DNA of 12,738 bases from Phoronis ovalis (GCA_028565635.1 JAOXYB010017564.1:5940-18677); one strand, 5' to 3'. Positions 1 to 7,959 are shown, numbered from the stretch's first letter. Notes: generated by a model from the letters alone, not told the origin. Numbers and translations: made by a program.

Positions 1-6
1 ACTTAC

Positions 7-105
7 CTAGAAACACCGTCTACATCGTCTTGTAGTGATTTAAAATTATTATTTACTGAGATGCCAACAGCACCTCCGTCCATCTTGTCCGAATGACCAT
101 TCATC
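7..105 (-). CDS. Unrecognised gene 1, sixth coding exon (99 bp)
   Basis: The acceptor is attttcag|GATGAA and the donor TTTCTAG|gtaagt is full consensus. It codes 32 full residues beginning MNGHSDKMDGGAVGIS and ending in an acidic stretch (SLQDDVDGVS). The split codon AG continues to an exon beyond the left edge. Confidence 0.85.
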
Positions 106-3100
106 CTGAAAATAGTGTTGTTCAATTATATTTAACCACCAATATGGGACTTTCAGTATGCTGCCTTCTTCCTTAAAGGTCTCTCTCTGCTAACAGAAAC
201 ATAATGTATAGCATGCTTACATGCATGCGAGTTTATGTAAAGCTACCATGTATAACATTGCAAGAATTACTCAAAGCAGCGACTTCATGATATCTGCTGC
301 TGCCTGGTGGTTTAGTTTTTCAAAAAGCTTGTAATGTTATTTCAACATCCTTAACCACTGTTGATGCTCTCCTGTGATACAGATGATCATTACACTTTAT
401 GATGTAATCATACATATTACCACCAGAGGTCGCCATTGCCAACCAATTTTGTAATATGGCAATAAGAACATGTGTTACTGTTTATAGCATTATTACAACA
501 ATCACAGCCACAGTTATGCAATCAGGTTGCAAAACCTATCATATGTATAATTATATAATATATATTAATATATGTGTGATAAAAATGATAATATTCAAAT
601 TCAAAATCCTGCTCATATACTGAATAAGCTACATTTTTTTTAGACTTTATAACCAGTATCATTTAGATGAACAAGTTAAGTTATTAGTGACATTACTTTT
701 TGCAATTTTCTTTTTCTAGCTTCTCGTGTTCTTCCCAGCTGAAGTCTCCAAGAGCGCTATCATCTTTCCTATAAAAGGATCATTTATTTTTAATAAAAGA
801 AACGGTCCACAAATGTTAAAAGATTCCTTTGCTTTGGTTACTTAAATTGCTGTTGATAATATTTTTTTAGTTTAAAAACATCACCTCATGTTACTGAATA
901 ACAGCCTTACAAATTACAATAAGCTACCAAGACACTTACACACATGGGTAACAAATGCAAAACTAATTTTATTTTTTTAAACACATTTCAAGCAGAGGTT
1001 ACTTATTTTATAACAAATGAATTGCAAAGTGTATATTTTTTTAACTTAAAAAAACAAAAAATTAAAAATCACTGAGATACACTAGTTTATTCAAAAGATT
1101 ATACTAACTTTTCATCCTTTCGTTTTACAGCTTGTAATGAAACTTGTTTAGTCGGTGTACCACTACGTTTTCCAGCTGAAGCCCCCCTCTGCATCATTCC
1201 ACTAGCACTGTTACTCTTTTCGATCTCTGAATTCCTGTCAAATAACACTTCATAGTCAGTAAAGCAAAACAGTTTGAGAAGAAGTGGGATAGTCATATCA
1301 ACCCATCCTGAGAGAAATTGTGAACCCATGCAGTCAGGTTTAAAATATTTGCATCAAATTAAAGCAATTAGTAGCAAGTGCTTTCCAAAAGATCATTATG
1401 GTGTACTGTTGATGAAGTCATGCAATTTTGTTTAGTAAGTCGACAACATCAAGCTTAAATCTTGTTTTTATGTCTAAGTATGGTGTACTGCAATTGAGGT
1501 TTTGGGACATTCATGAGGTGTGAAACGTAAGACTTTAAATTTTTAGTTTTTCCTTGGATTCACTATTCACTAAACTATACGTGACAGAACTTTTTACAAA
1601 ATATTTCAAGTAACAAGGCATAAACATCGCACTAGAACATTTTAAAAATTGAGGAATAGGCATACTGTACACTCAGGTACTTATAAATTAAAGAATATGT
1701 AATGGGTTTTACCTTGATGTACGTCCCTCAGATCCAGCACTTCCAGGCTTTCTTGTTGATATATCGTCATCTATTATAGGAAAAATGAGATGTAACTGAC
1801 ATCAACTTTACTAACTTAAAAGCAATTTTAAAGAGAATCATATCAGCTTTGTGACTTTAAAACTAAAAATAAACAAATATAAAAAGCAGAATTTAACACT
1901 TTTAAAGAGTTCGGCTATTTTTCAATGCATTTTTAAAAAAAAGTTCTTATAAAGCAAGTCCAGCTTACACAAACATCAGATCATATTTGTTTCATTGCAA
2001 CTAACTTTACTAATAAAACATTGGAAATGTAGTACAAGTGACTAGCACAGAGTTAAATACTTATCCAAGAGCCTTGTGAAATGTCTGCATAATGATGCAA
2101 ACACAACAGATTTAATAGCTTTAGCTGGGAAATCATTGATTTGATTATTAACTACAATAAGTATAATTGATTTTAACTTGCATGCACAGCACAACAAATT
2201 TATGTACATCTTACAAATTAATTAAATACAAATAAAGTAACATTTTTTAAATACACAGTAAGGAAAGCTCTAATAACTGAAGGTACAACTAGTTATAACT
2301 GTCAGTAAAACAATGTTAATTTTAAAAAATAGCTGAAGTGAACAAGAATTTAATAGTTTGTAGGATTTAAAAATCAATTTTAACAATTTATAATCTGACA
2401 CAAATAAACTAATCACAACGATAAGCATTTCTGATTAACTGGAAAATATTCTAACTTTTATCAATATTATGATGCCACTGAGATGTATTAACTTGGTTTT
2501 CACAATTCTCTTTAAGCAGAACATTGATAAGATCACATCTCTACTATATACAGTAGTAGTAGTGCTTTGTAATAAAGATAAGTCTAACTTAAATTAACAG
2601 AATACTTTTTGAAAAAAAATCTGCCAAAAATATGTTTTGCTTATTTTCAGCTATCAAAACCATGAGACTAATATAAATTGCATTTATTAAATATGATATG
2701 GATAGAAAAAATAGCTGATCTGCTGCAGCAAGGATACTGAAGAACTGCTACTGAAATTTCCAGAGAATTACAAACGTAGTACAAGGCTATGTTAAGATAT
2801 TATTTGCAGATTCTTAATAAAGTGGTCAAACATAAAGTAGGGCATTTTAGTGTCATTTAGTGGAATTAGATTCGGAATTAGATAATGATTAGATAGTTAA
2901 ATACCATGCAAGCTTACCTTCTGAAGGTAGTATGTCAAAACTGCCGCTACTTGTTTGCTATAAATATTAAGACAAATCAATTTGTTACACAGATATATTC
3001 TTGTTCAAAATACCCATGATGGCAATATTATATAAATAGGAAACGTGACAGTGTTTCACACGATTTTAAGTTGTACTTAATTGTAATTTTTGAAGAAGAC

Positions 3101-3405
3101 CCTTTAATTAAAAGTTCAAAGTCTCCTGAGTTTGACTTAATGGTTGCAACACAAAATTAAGATTTATCTAGAAGCTATTATACTTTATCCAACTAATATT
3201 TTTTAAAATCAAGATTTTAACTTTTTATCATCAAATTCAAAATCAATGCCTATTTAATTTATATGCAGACACTAGTAACAAAAGTGTTTAGTGCAAAACC
3301 TTTTTCATATAATTTTTCCTGATTCCTGATGCACCTGAAGGGGGCCTGCCAGGAACCACAGAAGGACTTTGTCTGCCAGCCATTGTCCAATATTATAAGC
3401 ATCAC
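7..3405 (-). CDS. 5' part of an unrecognised multi-exon gene (six exons, continues off the left edge)
   Basis: Six minus-strand exons (3300-3405, 2918-2957, 1713-1770, 1109-1234, 697-768, 7-105) each have an AG acceptor and a GT donor. Their phases agree at every junction, giving one open frame of 159 complete residues from the ATG at 3383-3381. An in-frame TAA lies 12 bases before that ATG in the same exon, so the start is well placed. The exon opens at an acceptor, so at least one 5' UTR exon lies further upstream and was not found. Residues 1-28 are Ser/Pro/Gly-rich and end basic (RKNYMKK). Residues 29-100 are Ser/Gly/Lys-rich with an acidic patch (PSEDDD). Residues 104-125 are charged and possibly helical (FSWEEHEKLEKEN). 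Residues 126-159 are polar. No signal peptide, membrane span or catalytic motif is visible, so this looks like a disordered N-terminal region ahead of folded domains outside the window. I do not recognise the family. The largest intron (1771-2917) is AT-rich with no exon or element seen. Gene confidence is high; function is unknown. Confidence 0.85.
106..696 (-). other. Intron with AT-rich simple sequence
   Basis: This is the 591-bp intron between exons five and six of unrecognised gene 1. It holds a TA-rich low-complexity run at about 540-580 (repeated tata/atat). No coding sequence, RNA gene or mobile element was seen. Confidence 0.6.
697..768 (-). CDS. Unrecognised gene 1, fifth coding exon (72 bp)
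   Basis: The acceptor is cttttatag|GAAAGA and the donor TGCAAAAA|gtaatg. It codes KDDSALGDFSWEEHEKLEK and a short charged end; the single Trp and the Glu/Lys pattern suggest a short helix. If the donor is not used, the frame meets TAA at once (AAG TAA), so a retained intron would end the protein here. Phase continuity with exon 7-105 favours splicing. Confidence 0.8.
1109..1234 (-). CDS. Unrecognised gene 1, fourth coding exon (126 bp)
   Basis: The acceptor is tttgacag|GAATTC and the donor GATGAAAA|gttagt. It codes 41 full residues, Ser/Ala/Gly-rich and then Lys-rich (SGTPTKQVSLQAVKRKDE). An in-frame reading continues upstream into the intron by chance and ends at the acceptor region, so the exon border comes from splice signals and phase. 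Confidence 0.85.
1713..1770 (-). CDS. Unrecognised gene 1, third coding exon (58 bp)
   Basis: The acceptor is ataatag|ATGACG and the donor ACATCAAG|gtaaaa. It codes DDISTRKPGSAGSEGRTS in the frame set by its neighbours, with a split Asp at the start and a split Arg at the end. The content is basic and Ser/Gly-rich. Confidence 0.85.
2918..2957 (-). CDS. Unrecognised gene 1, second coding exon (40 bp)
   Basis: This microexon lies between tttatag|CAAACA and TCAGAAG|gtaagc, a near-consensus donor. It codes QTSSGSFDILPSE plus the first base of an Asp codon completed in the next exon. Its exact phase match on both sides is the main evidence. Confidence 0.8.
3300..3405 (-). CDS. Unrecognised gene 1, first coding exon
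   Basis: The acceptor reads tgtttcag|GTG. Translation starts at ATG 3383-3381 (MAGRQSPSVVPGRPPSG...), preceded in frame by TAA. It codes 28 residues and ends exactly on a codon at AAAAAG|gttttg, which fits the phase-0 start of the next exon. The donor is weaker than consensus; the nearby alternative TCAG|gtgcat would break the frame. Confidence 0.7.
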
Positions 3406-4430
3406 CTGAAACATGACAATGTAGTCATTTTAGGCAATGAATTTTAAAATTTAGCAGATTAACTTTAATTTTGAGTTCAATGTACGACCAAATATTCTTC
3501 ACCCAAAATTATACTCAGCTCGCTAATAACGAAGTTTAACATCTCTCGACAATCTATGCGGTATAGTAATTACATCATTTTCCTGAAAATAAATATGGAA
3601 TGTCACATTTTGCAGCTGACTGAGCTGTGGAAGAACTACGTTACAACAGTCAGGTTAGCTTTGATTATGTAATACATGTCGACAAATTCGTAAACGGCTG
3701 TAATGTGTTTGTATCAGAAAGTTAACTCATAACTTACATGATACAAGAAACCTATGACAATAGAGGCAACAGCATCATTTCCATAGTATTTTTGCTAGTT
3801 TTCATTTAAAAGCGTCGTGTAACTTGGCAGCAAAATCACAAAGCCATGAACGGAAGTAGAAGTTAACTGCGATCAAACAATATCACCGAAACTGTGTATA
3901 TACTAAGAGCCCAATATCACCATTTGTGTTTTTTAAGTATGCAAGCTTTTGAAATATTAAGTATCCATCCTTTGTCACTCCTAAATAAGTTCTTAAAGAA
4001 ATTTTACTATGTTTTCGGCCTTAGTTAATTTCTATCCCTTCAATAAATTAATTTCGATGACGGTATAAATTAAGTTAGACCTTTATTTAATGCATATTTG
4101 ACCCAATTGTTCAAAATATCAAAAAACGTATGAAGAATCTATCACGCAAAAAGCAAAATATGTTCAAAATTTACGTATTATAACTTATCGTTTGTTTGTT
4201 TTGTCGGTACAAAAAGAGATTGTATTTCCTGTTTCTGTCCACCACATTTTTTCTTGCAAGAGGCTAGAGATTGTTCAGGATTATTATCCACAAATGAGAA
4301 TACTTTGGAAAATTGTTTTTCATAATGTAAGGTATTGTTTAAAATGGTATATGTGTTGCTTTCACAATGCCAGCATCCTTTCAAAAATGTCTTAGATTGA
4401 TAAACCAGACAAGACGAGCATATCATAATT
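3406..4430. other. Intergenic, presumed promoter/5' UTR region of the leftward gene
   Basis: No convincing exon, RNA gene or repeat was seen. Because the first coding exon of the leftward gene starts at an acceptor, its transcription start and 5' UTR exon(s) must lie upstream, most simply here and before the repeat nest near 4430. No TATA box or initiator could be assigned. Short open frames on both strands at 4178-4426 look like chance. Confidence 0.4.
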
Positions 4431-4439
4431 TATGTCAGT

Positions 4440-4526
4440 GAAATTAGCCCACGGCTAGTGTTTCTCATTGTATATGTAAAACTGACGTTAAAACTTAAAT
4501 AAATGGTATCTATCTATCTATCTATC
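4440..4526 (+). mobile_element. 3' tail of a truncated retroelement ending in (TATC)5
   Basis: The stretch ends with AATAAA at 4498-4503, directly followed by a perfect tetranucleotide tail, (TATC)5, at 4507-4526. Non-LTR retrotransposons and their SINE partners often end in a short microsatellite after such a motif. The body upstream is too short or decayed to assign a clade, and no target-site duplication was found. It could instead be an ordinary microsatellite beside a chance AATAAA. Confidence 0.4.
4507..4526. repeat. (TATC)5 microsatellite
   Basis: Five perfect TATC units in a row, 20 bp. It probably originated as the tail of the adjacent retroelement remnant. Confidence 0.9.
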
Positions 4527-4682
4527 ATTAAATCCTGCAAGCATGAGCCATGAGGCATGACCCTACTATTTGTGCTAATTAGTATTCGTCGAAATGACTC
4601 GTATTGACAGCCTACGGCGGGGACCCTACAGACTAGTCCTGGTTCATGACGTTCTGCACTAGCTCTTGATAATCTGACTGGT

Positions 4683-5102
4683 GAGCCCGGGGAGGTACTC
4701 GAGGTGGGGGTGTGCAGCTCAGCTGAAAATTCTGGATTTGGATTGTATATATACTTCTTACTCATCTTACTGTATTTTTTTGGATTGCTACTTTAAGTTT
4801 AAACCAATTCAAAAATTTGGATTGCTACCCACTGCTTACAGCAAATAATTTGGATTAATTTTAGGTTTGTATCCGTAAAACGATTTTTGTAATTTGGTTT
4901 GTATCAGTCAGTTTGCGTAAAAATGGATTGCTACTAAAATATTTTAAAATTTTGGATTGCTACCCTTATATTTCACAAAATTTGGATTGCTATCTTTATA
5001 TTTCAAAAATTTTAGATTGGGTTTGCTAACACAAGCTAAAATTTTGGATTGGGTTCCGCAGCACATCCCCGTATTCAAAAAAACCGTGAGTACCCCCGGG
5101 CT
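4683..5102. mobile_element. Element A: 420-bp non-coding element, inverted ends around a ~31-bp tandem array
   Basis: The left end (gagcccggggaggtactc at 4683-4700, then ggtgtgcagctcag) is matched in inverted orientation by the right end (cgcagcacatcccc, then gtgagtacccccgggc at 5086-5101). That makes terminal inverted repeats of about 45 bp with mismatches and small gaps. Between them lies a degenerate tandem array. The ends are GC-rich in an AT-rich setting. No transposase frame is present, so it would be a non-autonomous (MITE-like) element. No clear target-site duplication was found. The same terminal sequence recurs near 6169-6230 and 6466-6522, which supports a dispersed family. The superfamily is unknown to me. 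Confidence 0.55.
4733..5056 (+). repeat. Degenerate ~31-bp tandem array with core TGGATTGCTACC
   Basis: Copies of TGGATTG or a close variant begin at about 4739, 4781, 4818, 4851, 4894, 4924, 4952, 4983, 5013 and 5044. The last six are 28-31 bp apart, the earlier ones looser. The typical unit is TTTGGATTGCTACC followed by an AT-rich spacer such as cttatatttcacaaaa. About ten copies, more regular toward the right end. The open frame through it on the plus strand (4957-5151) only reflects the repeat. Confidence 0.75.
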
Positions 5103-5239
5103 TGTGAGCTGCACGAACAGTCATAGAATCTTACATAGCCAATTACAGTGAAAGTGCTCAAACTTGGAAATCTATGTAATTCCTATCGAATGATTCATAT
5201 ATCACCATCCAGATACTCTCTGTTTATCCACCTTCAACT

Positions 5240-5275
5240 CCCATGGTAAAAATTGTTTTCCAAAATATACCCCAT
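5240..5275 (+). repeat. CCCATGGTAAAAA...ATACCCCAT unit, left copy
   Basis: The unit CCCATGGTAAAAA, an AT-rich spacer, then ATACCCCAT is repeated in direct orientation at 5694-5732 at roughly 80% identity by eye. The two copies bracket the LINE-like 3' end at 5276-5693. Inverted and partial copies occur at 6255-6269 and 6434-6445. Confidence 0.6.
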
Positions 5276-5693
5276 GTTATATATATTATTTTTTTTATTT
5301 ATTGTATTTTATCATGTCTTTAATATTTTTTGATTATCATTCCTACGATTGTATTTTAAGGCTATGACAATGACCAGGACCCTGGTTTTATGTTGTGATT
5401 CTGCAAGGGACCCCCTTTGGAAACAAGCCTCATGGCTTTAAAGGCTATCCTTGATAGTGGATAAGCCAGTTTACAGACCGCAAATTATTCTAGATCTCAC
5501 ATTATATTCCACTTTATTTTTTAAATATTTTCATACATTTTACACTATGTCTTTCAATTTTGTATCATTTGTGACTCAGGTTTTATAATAAGTCTCCAGT
5601 TATATAATATGGTGCTGTACTTTTTATGTAATATTTTATTTGCAATTTTGTACCTTGTTTGTTTTTTATCAGAAATATACTTACTTACTTATG
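5276..5693 (+). mobile_element. 5'-truncated non-LTR retrotransposon (LINE-like) 3' end
   Basis: The block at 5414-5450 (cctttggaaacaagcc, then a ggctt complement, then aaggctatcc) resembles the short hairpin found in 3' untranslated regions of many invertebrate CR1/L2/Jockey-like LINEs. It is followed by ~230 bp of T-rich sequence and a tetranucleotide tail, (ACTT)3, at 5679-5691, immediately before the direct repeat at 5694. No reverse transcriptase frame is present, so only the 3' end remains. The family assignment is from memory of that hairpin pattern and is tentative. Confidence 0.5.
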
Positions 5694-5732
5694 CCCATGG
5701 TAAAAACTTTATTTGCAAAAACCATACCCCAT
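5694..5732 (+). repeat. CCCATGGTAAAAA...ATACCCCAT unit, right copy
   Basis: Direct repeat of 5240-5275, sharing the first 13 bases and the last 9 exactly and diverged in the middle. It is either an old target-site duplication of the LINE-like insert or another unit of the surrounding repeat family. Confidence 0.55.
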
Positions 5733-5758
5733 AGTTAATCTCGAACAAAGCACACTTA

Positions 5759-6265
5759 ATGGTAAAAATGTGGAAGTAACTCTTTGTCCTGGGAGCACAC
5801 TGTCATTCAGTCACTATATTTTTGAATTTGCCACCCAATAGGCCCCCATTTTCACAGAGTGTTTTTCAGGGTTCTCAAAGCCTTATTTACCACAGGGTAT
5901 ACTTTTCTTGTTGGATATTTACCACAAGGTATATTTTTCTAAAAATGTTCATTTACCATAGGGTGTTTTTCTTGGAAAATGCATTTCCGACGGGTATGAA
6001 AAACTAAGAGCCGTAAATTTGCACATATTTATTTACCACGGTATATAATTTTCAAGTGAATTTTACACGGTATCTATTTCCAGAGAGTTGTTTACAACCG
6101 AGTATACTTTTCATGTTATTTCATTTACGACGGTATATTTTTGGTGACCTTTATTTACCACAGGGTCAGGATTTTTTACCCTGGGCTGCACACACCTACT
6201 AACATTTTTGTCAAGTACCCTCCTGGGCTCTTTGTATAGAGAATTACTTCCACATTTTTTACCAT
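5759..6265. mobile_element. Element B: ~507-bp element with inverted ends around a ~32-bp array
   Basis: The outer ends form an inverted repeat: ATGGTAAAAATGTGGAAG, then TAACTCT, at 5759-5783, against its complement at 6239-6265 (agaattacttccacattttttaccat), with one inserted A and one substitution. Just inside the right end, 6169-6230 repeats the terminal sequence of element A (ggattttttaccctgggctgcacacacc, spacer, caagtaccctcctgggctc). The interior is a degenerate tandem array unrelated in unit sequence to that of element A. No protein-coding capacity was seen. It looks like a diverged relative of element A with a different filling. Confidence 0.5.
5886..6185 (+). repeat. Degenerate ~32-bp tandem array with core TTTACCACAGGGTATA
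   Basis: Nine units start at about 5886, 5918, 5952, 5984, 6032, 6062, 6091, 6124 and 6154. Spacings are 29-34 bp except one of 48. The consensus begins TTTACCACAGGGTATA and continues T-rich (cttttcttgttgga or similar). The apparent open frame at 5822-6007, with repeated YHRVYF/YHRVFF-like peptides, is a by-product of the period and lacks other gene evidence. Confidence 0.75.
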
Positions 6266-6370
6266 GGGGTGTATTTTGTACATGGGGAGTTTATGATCAA
6301 CAATATCAACACAAGATAGGATAAGCAGCAAAAATTTGAGAAATACACCATTGGTAATTAATTATTTATT

Positions 6371-6522
6371 GAAATATATACCCCGTGATAAAAAAGATAT
6401 TTGCATAAAATTGTCAAACATAAAAAAGATATTCCATGGTAAAAACTGAGACTGAAAAAGAGGGCTTTTGGGGCTGCACATATACACAGTCACTTTGAAT
6501 AAGGGACCCACGGGGAAGCCCC
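6371..6522 (+). mobile_element. Remnant of a third element of the same terminal family
   Basis: One or two array-like units (tataccccgtgataaaaaa, ccatggtaaaaac) are followed at 6472-6522 by ggggctgcacatatacac, a spacer, and agggacccacggggaagccc. This aligns by eye with the ends at 5053-5102 and 6180-6230 (gctgcacacacc, spacer, gtaccc..cgggctc). Only this one end is recognisable, so it is a fragment. Confidence 0.4.
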
Positions 6523-6720
6523 GATTGAGGAACTAGTATGTTAAACCGCATCCAGTCACCCACTGGCGATCGTTAATCTTTTTACTATTTTACGCCGATG
6601 GATGCTGTCCTATCCACTAATGGCTGCTCCACAGAGCAAAAATTCTATACGACTGTAGTTATATAGAGGTTTTAATACATTTAATTTTATTTCAGTTTTT
6701 CTAAGCCACCATCTTTGCAG
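6523..6720 (+). promoter_or_regulatory. Presumed promoter and 5' UTR region of the COX14-like gene
   Basis: This 200-bp gap between the repeat nest and the COX14-like coding exon must contain its promoter if the gene is intact. It has a less AT-rich patch around 6545-6640 with several CpGs (accgc, ggcgatcg, tacgccg) but no clear TATA box. Two acceptor-like sites, tttcag at 6694 and tttgcag at 6720, precede the coding exon, so a 5' UTR intron is possible. Assignment is by position only. Confidence 0.35.
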
Positions 6721-6748
6721 GTCATATCGGGCAAACATTGGCACAGAT

Positions 6749-6875
6749 ATGACTAAATCAGTGTCAAAAATACGACTGTATGATTTGCTACATCGATCAA
6801 CAGTTTCAGCATTGGTGGGTTTGACTATTATTGGTAGCGGCTTGTGTGGATGGCGTGTATATAGATATTTTAGCT
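6749..6875 (+). CDS. COX14: COX14-like gene, coding exon 1 (membrane span)
   Basis: It runs from ATG 6749-6751 to the donor AGCT|gtaagt and codes 42 residues plus one base. It carries the whole hydrophobic segment and the LCGWRVYRYF motif. The transcribed exon probably begins at 6721 after the acceptor tttgcag. Confidence 0.7.
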
Positions 6876-7572
6876 GTAAGTAACTAAACATCTTTATAAT
6901 TTATGTCAAATATTTTATAGCTTAAAAAACAAGTTATCTACTAATTATATCACTGATTTACCGAACAAAAACAAAATGACATCATCGTGTTAATATTAAA
7001 TCCGGAACACAACTGCCATACAATAAACAAGCAAAAGGTTTAATTTTACTAAAAATTATTAATTTGTGATAGATATATTCCTCTAATATTTCTAGGAAGG
7101 TACAATCCTAAATATTGTCAGTTTTGTATGGGTTGAGTGTAGTTTTCTTGTCATTTCCGAATCATTTTGCTTATCGAGCTGTTTTCTTTATTTTATAATA
7201 AGGTGATCACAAATTAAGCTAAAACTTCACAAATTTTGACTTAGTAAGGATTTAAAAAAAACATTTCTGAATAATTTACAATTTAATATTAATAATAATT
7301 AAATATTTAATTCTCAATGCTCACATGTCTGTTACAAAGAACATATTGCATGCCGCTACTGTGCGCTCTTGATATATAGTAGAAGTATTGTCCAGAATAT
7401 AAAAAAACTTTGTACATGCATGTACTGTCATTTCTGGTATATTGCAGATGTCCGGCCACATCAAAAAGAACAATTGCGTATGCTAGCTGAAGAAAAAGTA
7501 GCTGCTCAACAGACAGAACGTGAAGCAGAATTAGTAAGGCAACAAAAAGATGCCGAAACTTTAACGGGTTAA
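6749..7572 (+). CDS. COX14: COX14-like cytochrome c oxidase assembly factor, 83 residues, two coding exons
   Basis: Exons 6749-6875 and 7448-7572 join at TTTAGCT|gtaagt and attgcag|ATGTCC. The split codon T|AT restores one frame of 83 residues. Residues 1-17 are basic and polar, 18-36 form a single hydrophobic span (STVSALVGLTIIGSGLCG), then LCGWRVYRYF, then a charged helical tail (residues 46-78, Glu/Gln/Lys/Arg-rich). Human COX14 is a ~57-residue inner-membrane protein that binds newly made COX1 during complex IV assembly. It has the same layout and an LCxxRVYxYF-type motif directly after the membrane span, with a similar N-terminal length. The tail here is about 25 residues longer. The start ATG has G at -3. 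The 572-bp intron (6876-7447) is AT-rich with nothing else seen. A frame-compatible longer N-terminus from the ATG at 6620 exists but needs a 66-bp intron. The match was made by eye, so another small membrane protein is possible. Confidence 0.65.
7448..7572 (+). CDS. COX14: COX14-like gene, coding exon 2 (charged tail and stop)
   Basis: The acceptor tatattgcag|ATGTCC is strong. The exon codes YVRPHQKEQLRMLAEEK and a further Glu/Gln/Arg-rich stretch, then TAA at 7570-7572. The composition is that of a single amphipathic helix or coiled coil. The open frame runs back into the intron by chance. Confidence 0.75.
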
Positions 7573-7623
7573 AGCATAATTATATAATTCACATAATGGA
7601 TAATCCAGACTTTAAACATAGGA

Positions 7624-7629
7624 AATAAA
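7624..7629 (+). terminator. Poly(A) signal of the COX14-like gene
   Basis: A canonical AATAAA lies 52 bases after the stop codon and is followed within about 40 bases by a T/GT-rich stretch (tgatttttgacttgtttctggg), as expected of a cleavage site. The 3' UTR would be about 70-80 nt. Confidence 0.7.
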
Positions 7630-7926
7630 ATGTGACAAACTTCTGATTTTTGACTTGTTTCTGGGATAGATGTGGACATTCAATATGACTGCAAAAGCCA
7701 GACATTAATAGTAAGAAGCAGAATTAAAAAAGATTCGAGATGTTCCTGTTAGTACATACCTTGGTTGTATTACTGGTGTAAAATATTGTATGATCATGAA
7801 ATATCAGATTTTATTAACTTGCCTAAACCAAAACTGTTTTGTTGTGGATATTTTATTTTTAGAACATGTATATTTGTGAATACTTATTGGTTCACCTCGG
7901 TACAAAAAGTTGTGACAGTCTCCCAT

Positions 7927-7959
7927 GATGACTATGTGCATGCACATGGTCAAGTCATC
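7927..7959. repeat. Nested palindrome centred on TGCATGCA
   Basis: The 24-bp TGACTATGTGCA/TGCACATGGTCA at 7929-7952 is a palindrome broken only by one non-complementary pair. The flanking GATGACT (7927-7933) and AGTCATC (7953-7959) are exact complements of each other as well, so alternative hairpins are possible. Function unknown. Confidence 0.7.

Noticed and set aside
4178-4426. Minus-strand open frame of 82 codons, Cys-rich, overlapping a plus-strand frame
   Set aside because: It has no splice partners or promoter, its composition matches chance AT-rich frames, and it lies next to a retroelement tail.
4610-4665. tRNA-derived SINE promoter: ggttcatgac resembles a B box
   Set aside because: No matching A box at the right distance and no cloverleaf could be found.
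4514-4765. Minus-strand open frame of 83 codons with a Ser/Pro/Arg-rich middle
   Set aside because: It crosses the (TATC)5 tract and the GC-rich end of element A; the protein-like look comes from the repeat end's base composition.
5822-6007. Plus-strand frame with repeated YHRVYF/YHRVFF-like peptides
   Set aside because: The peptide repetition follows from the ~32-bp DNA array, stays open for only part of it, and has no gene signals.
4739-6185. CRISPR-like repeat arrays
   Set aside because: Units are degenerate and contiguous, with no exact repeats separated by unique spacers, and the window is clearly eukaryotic.
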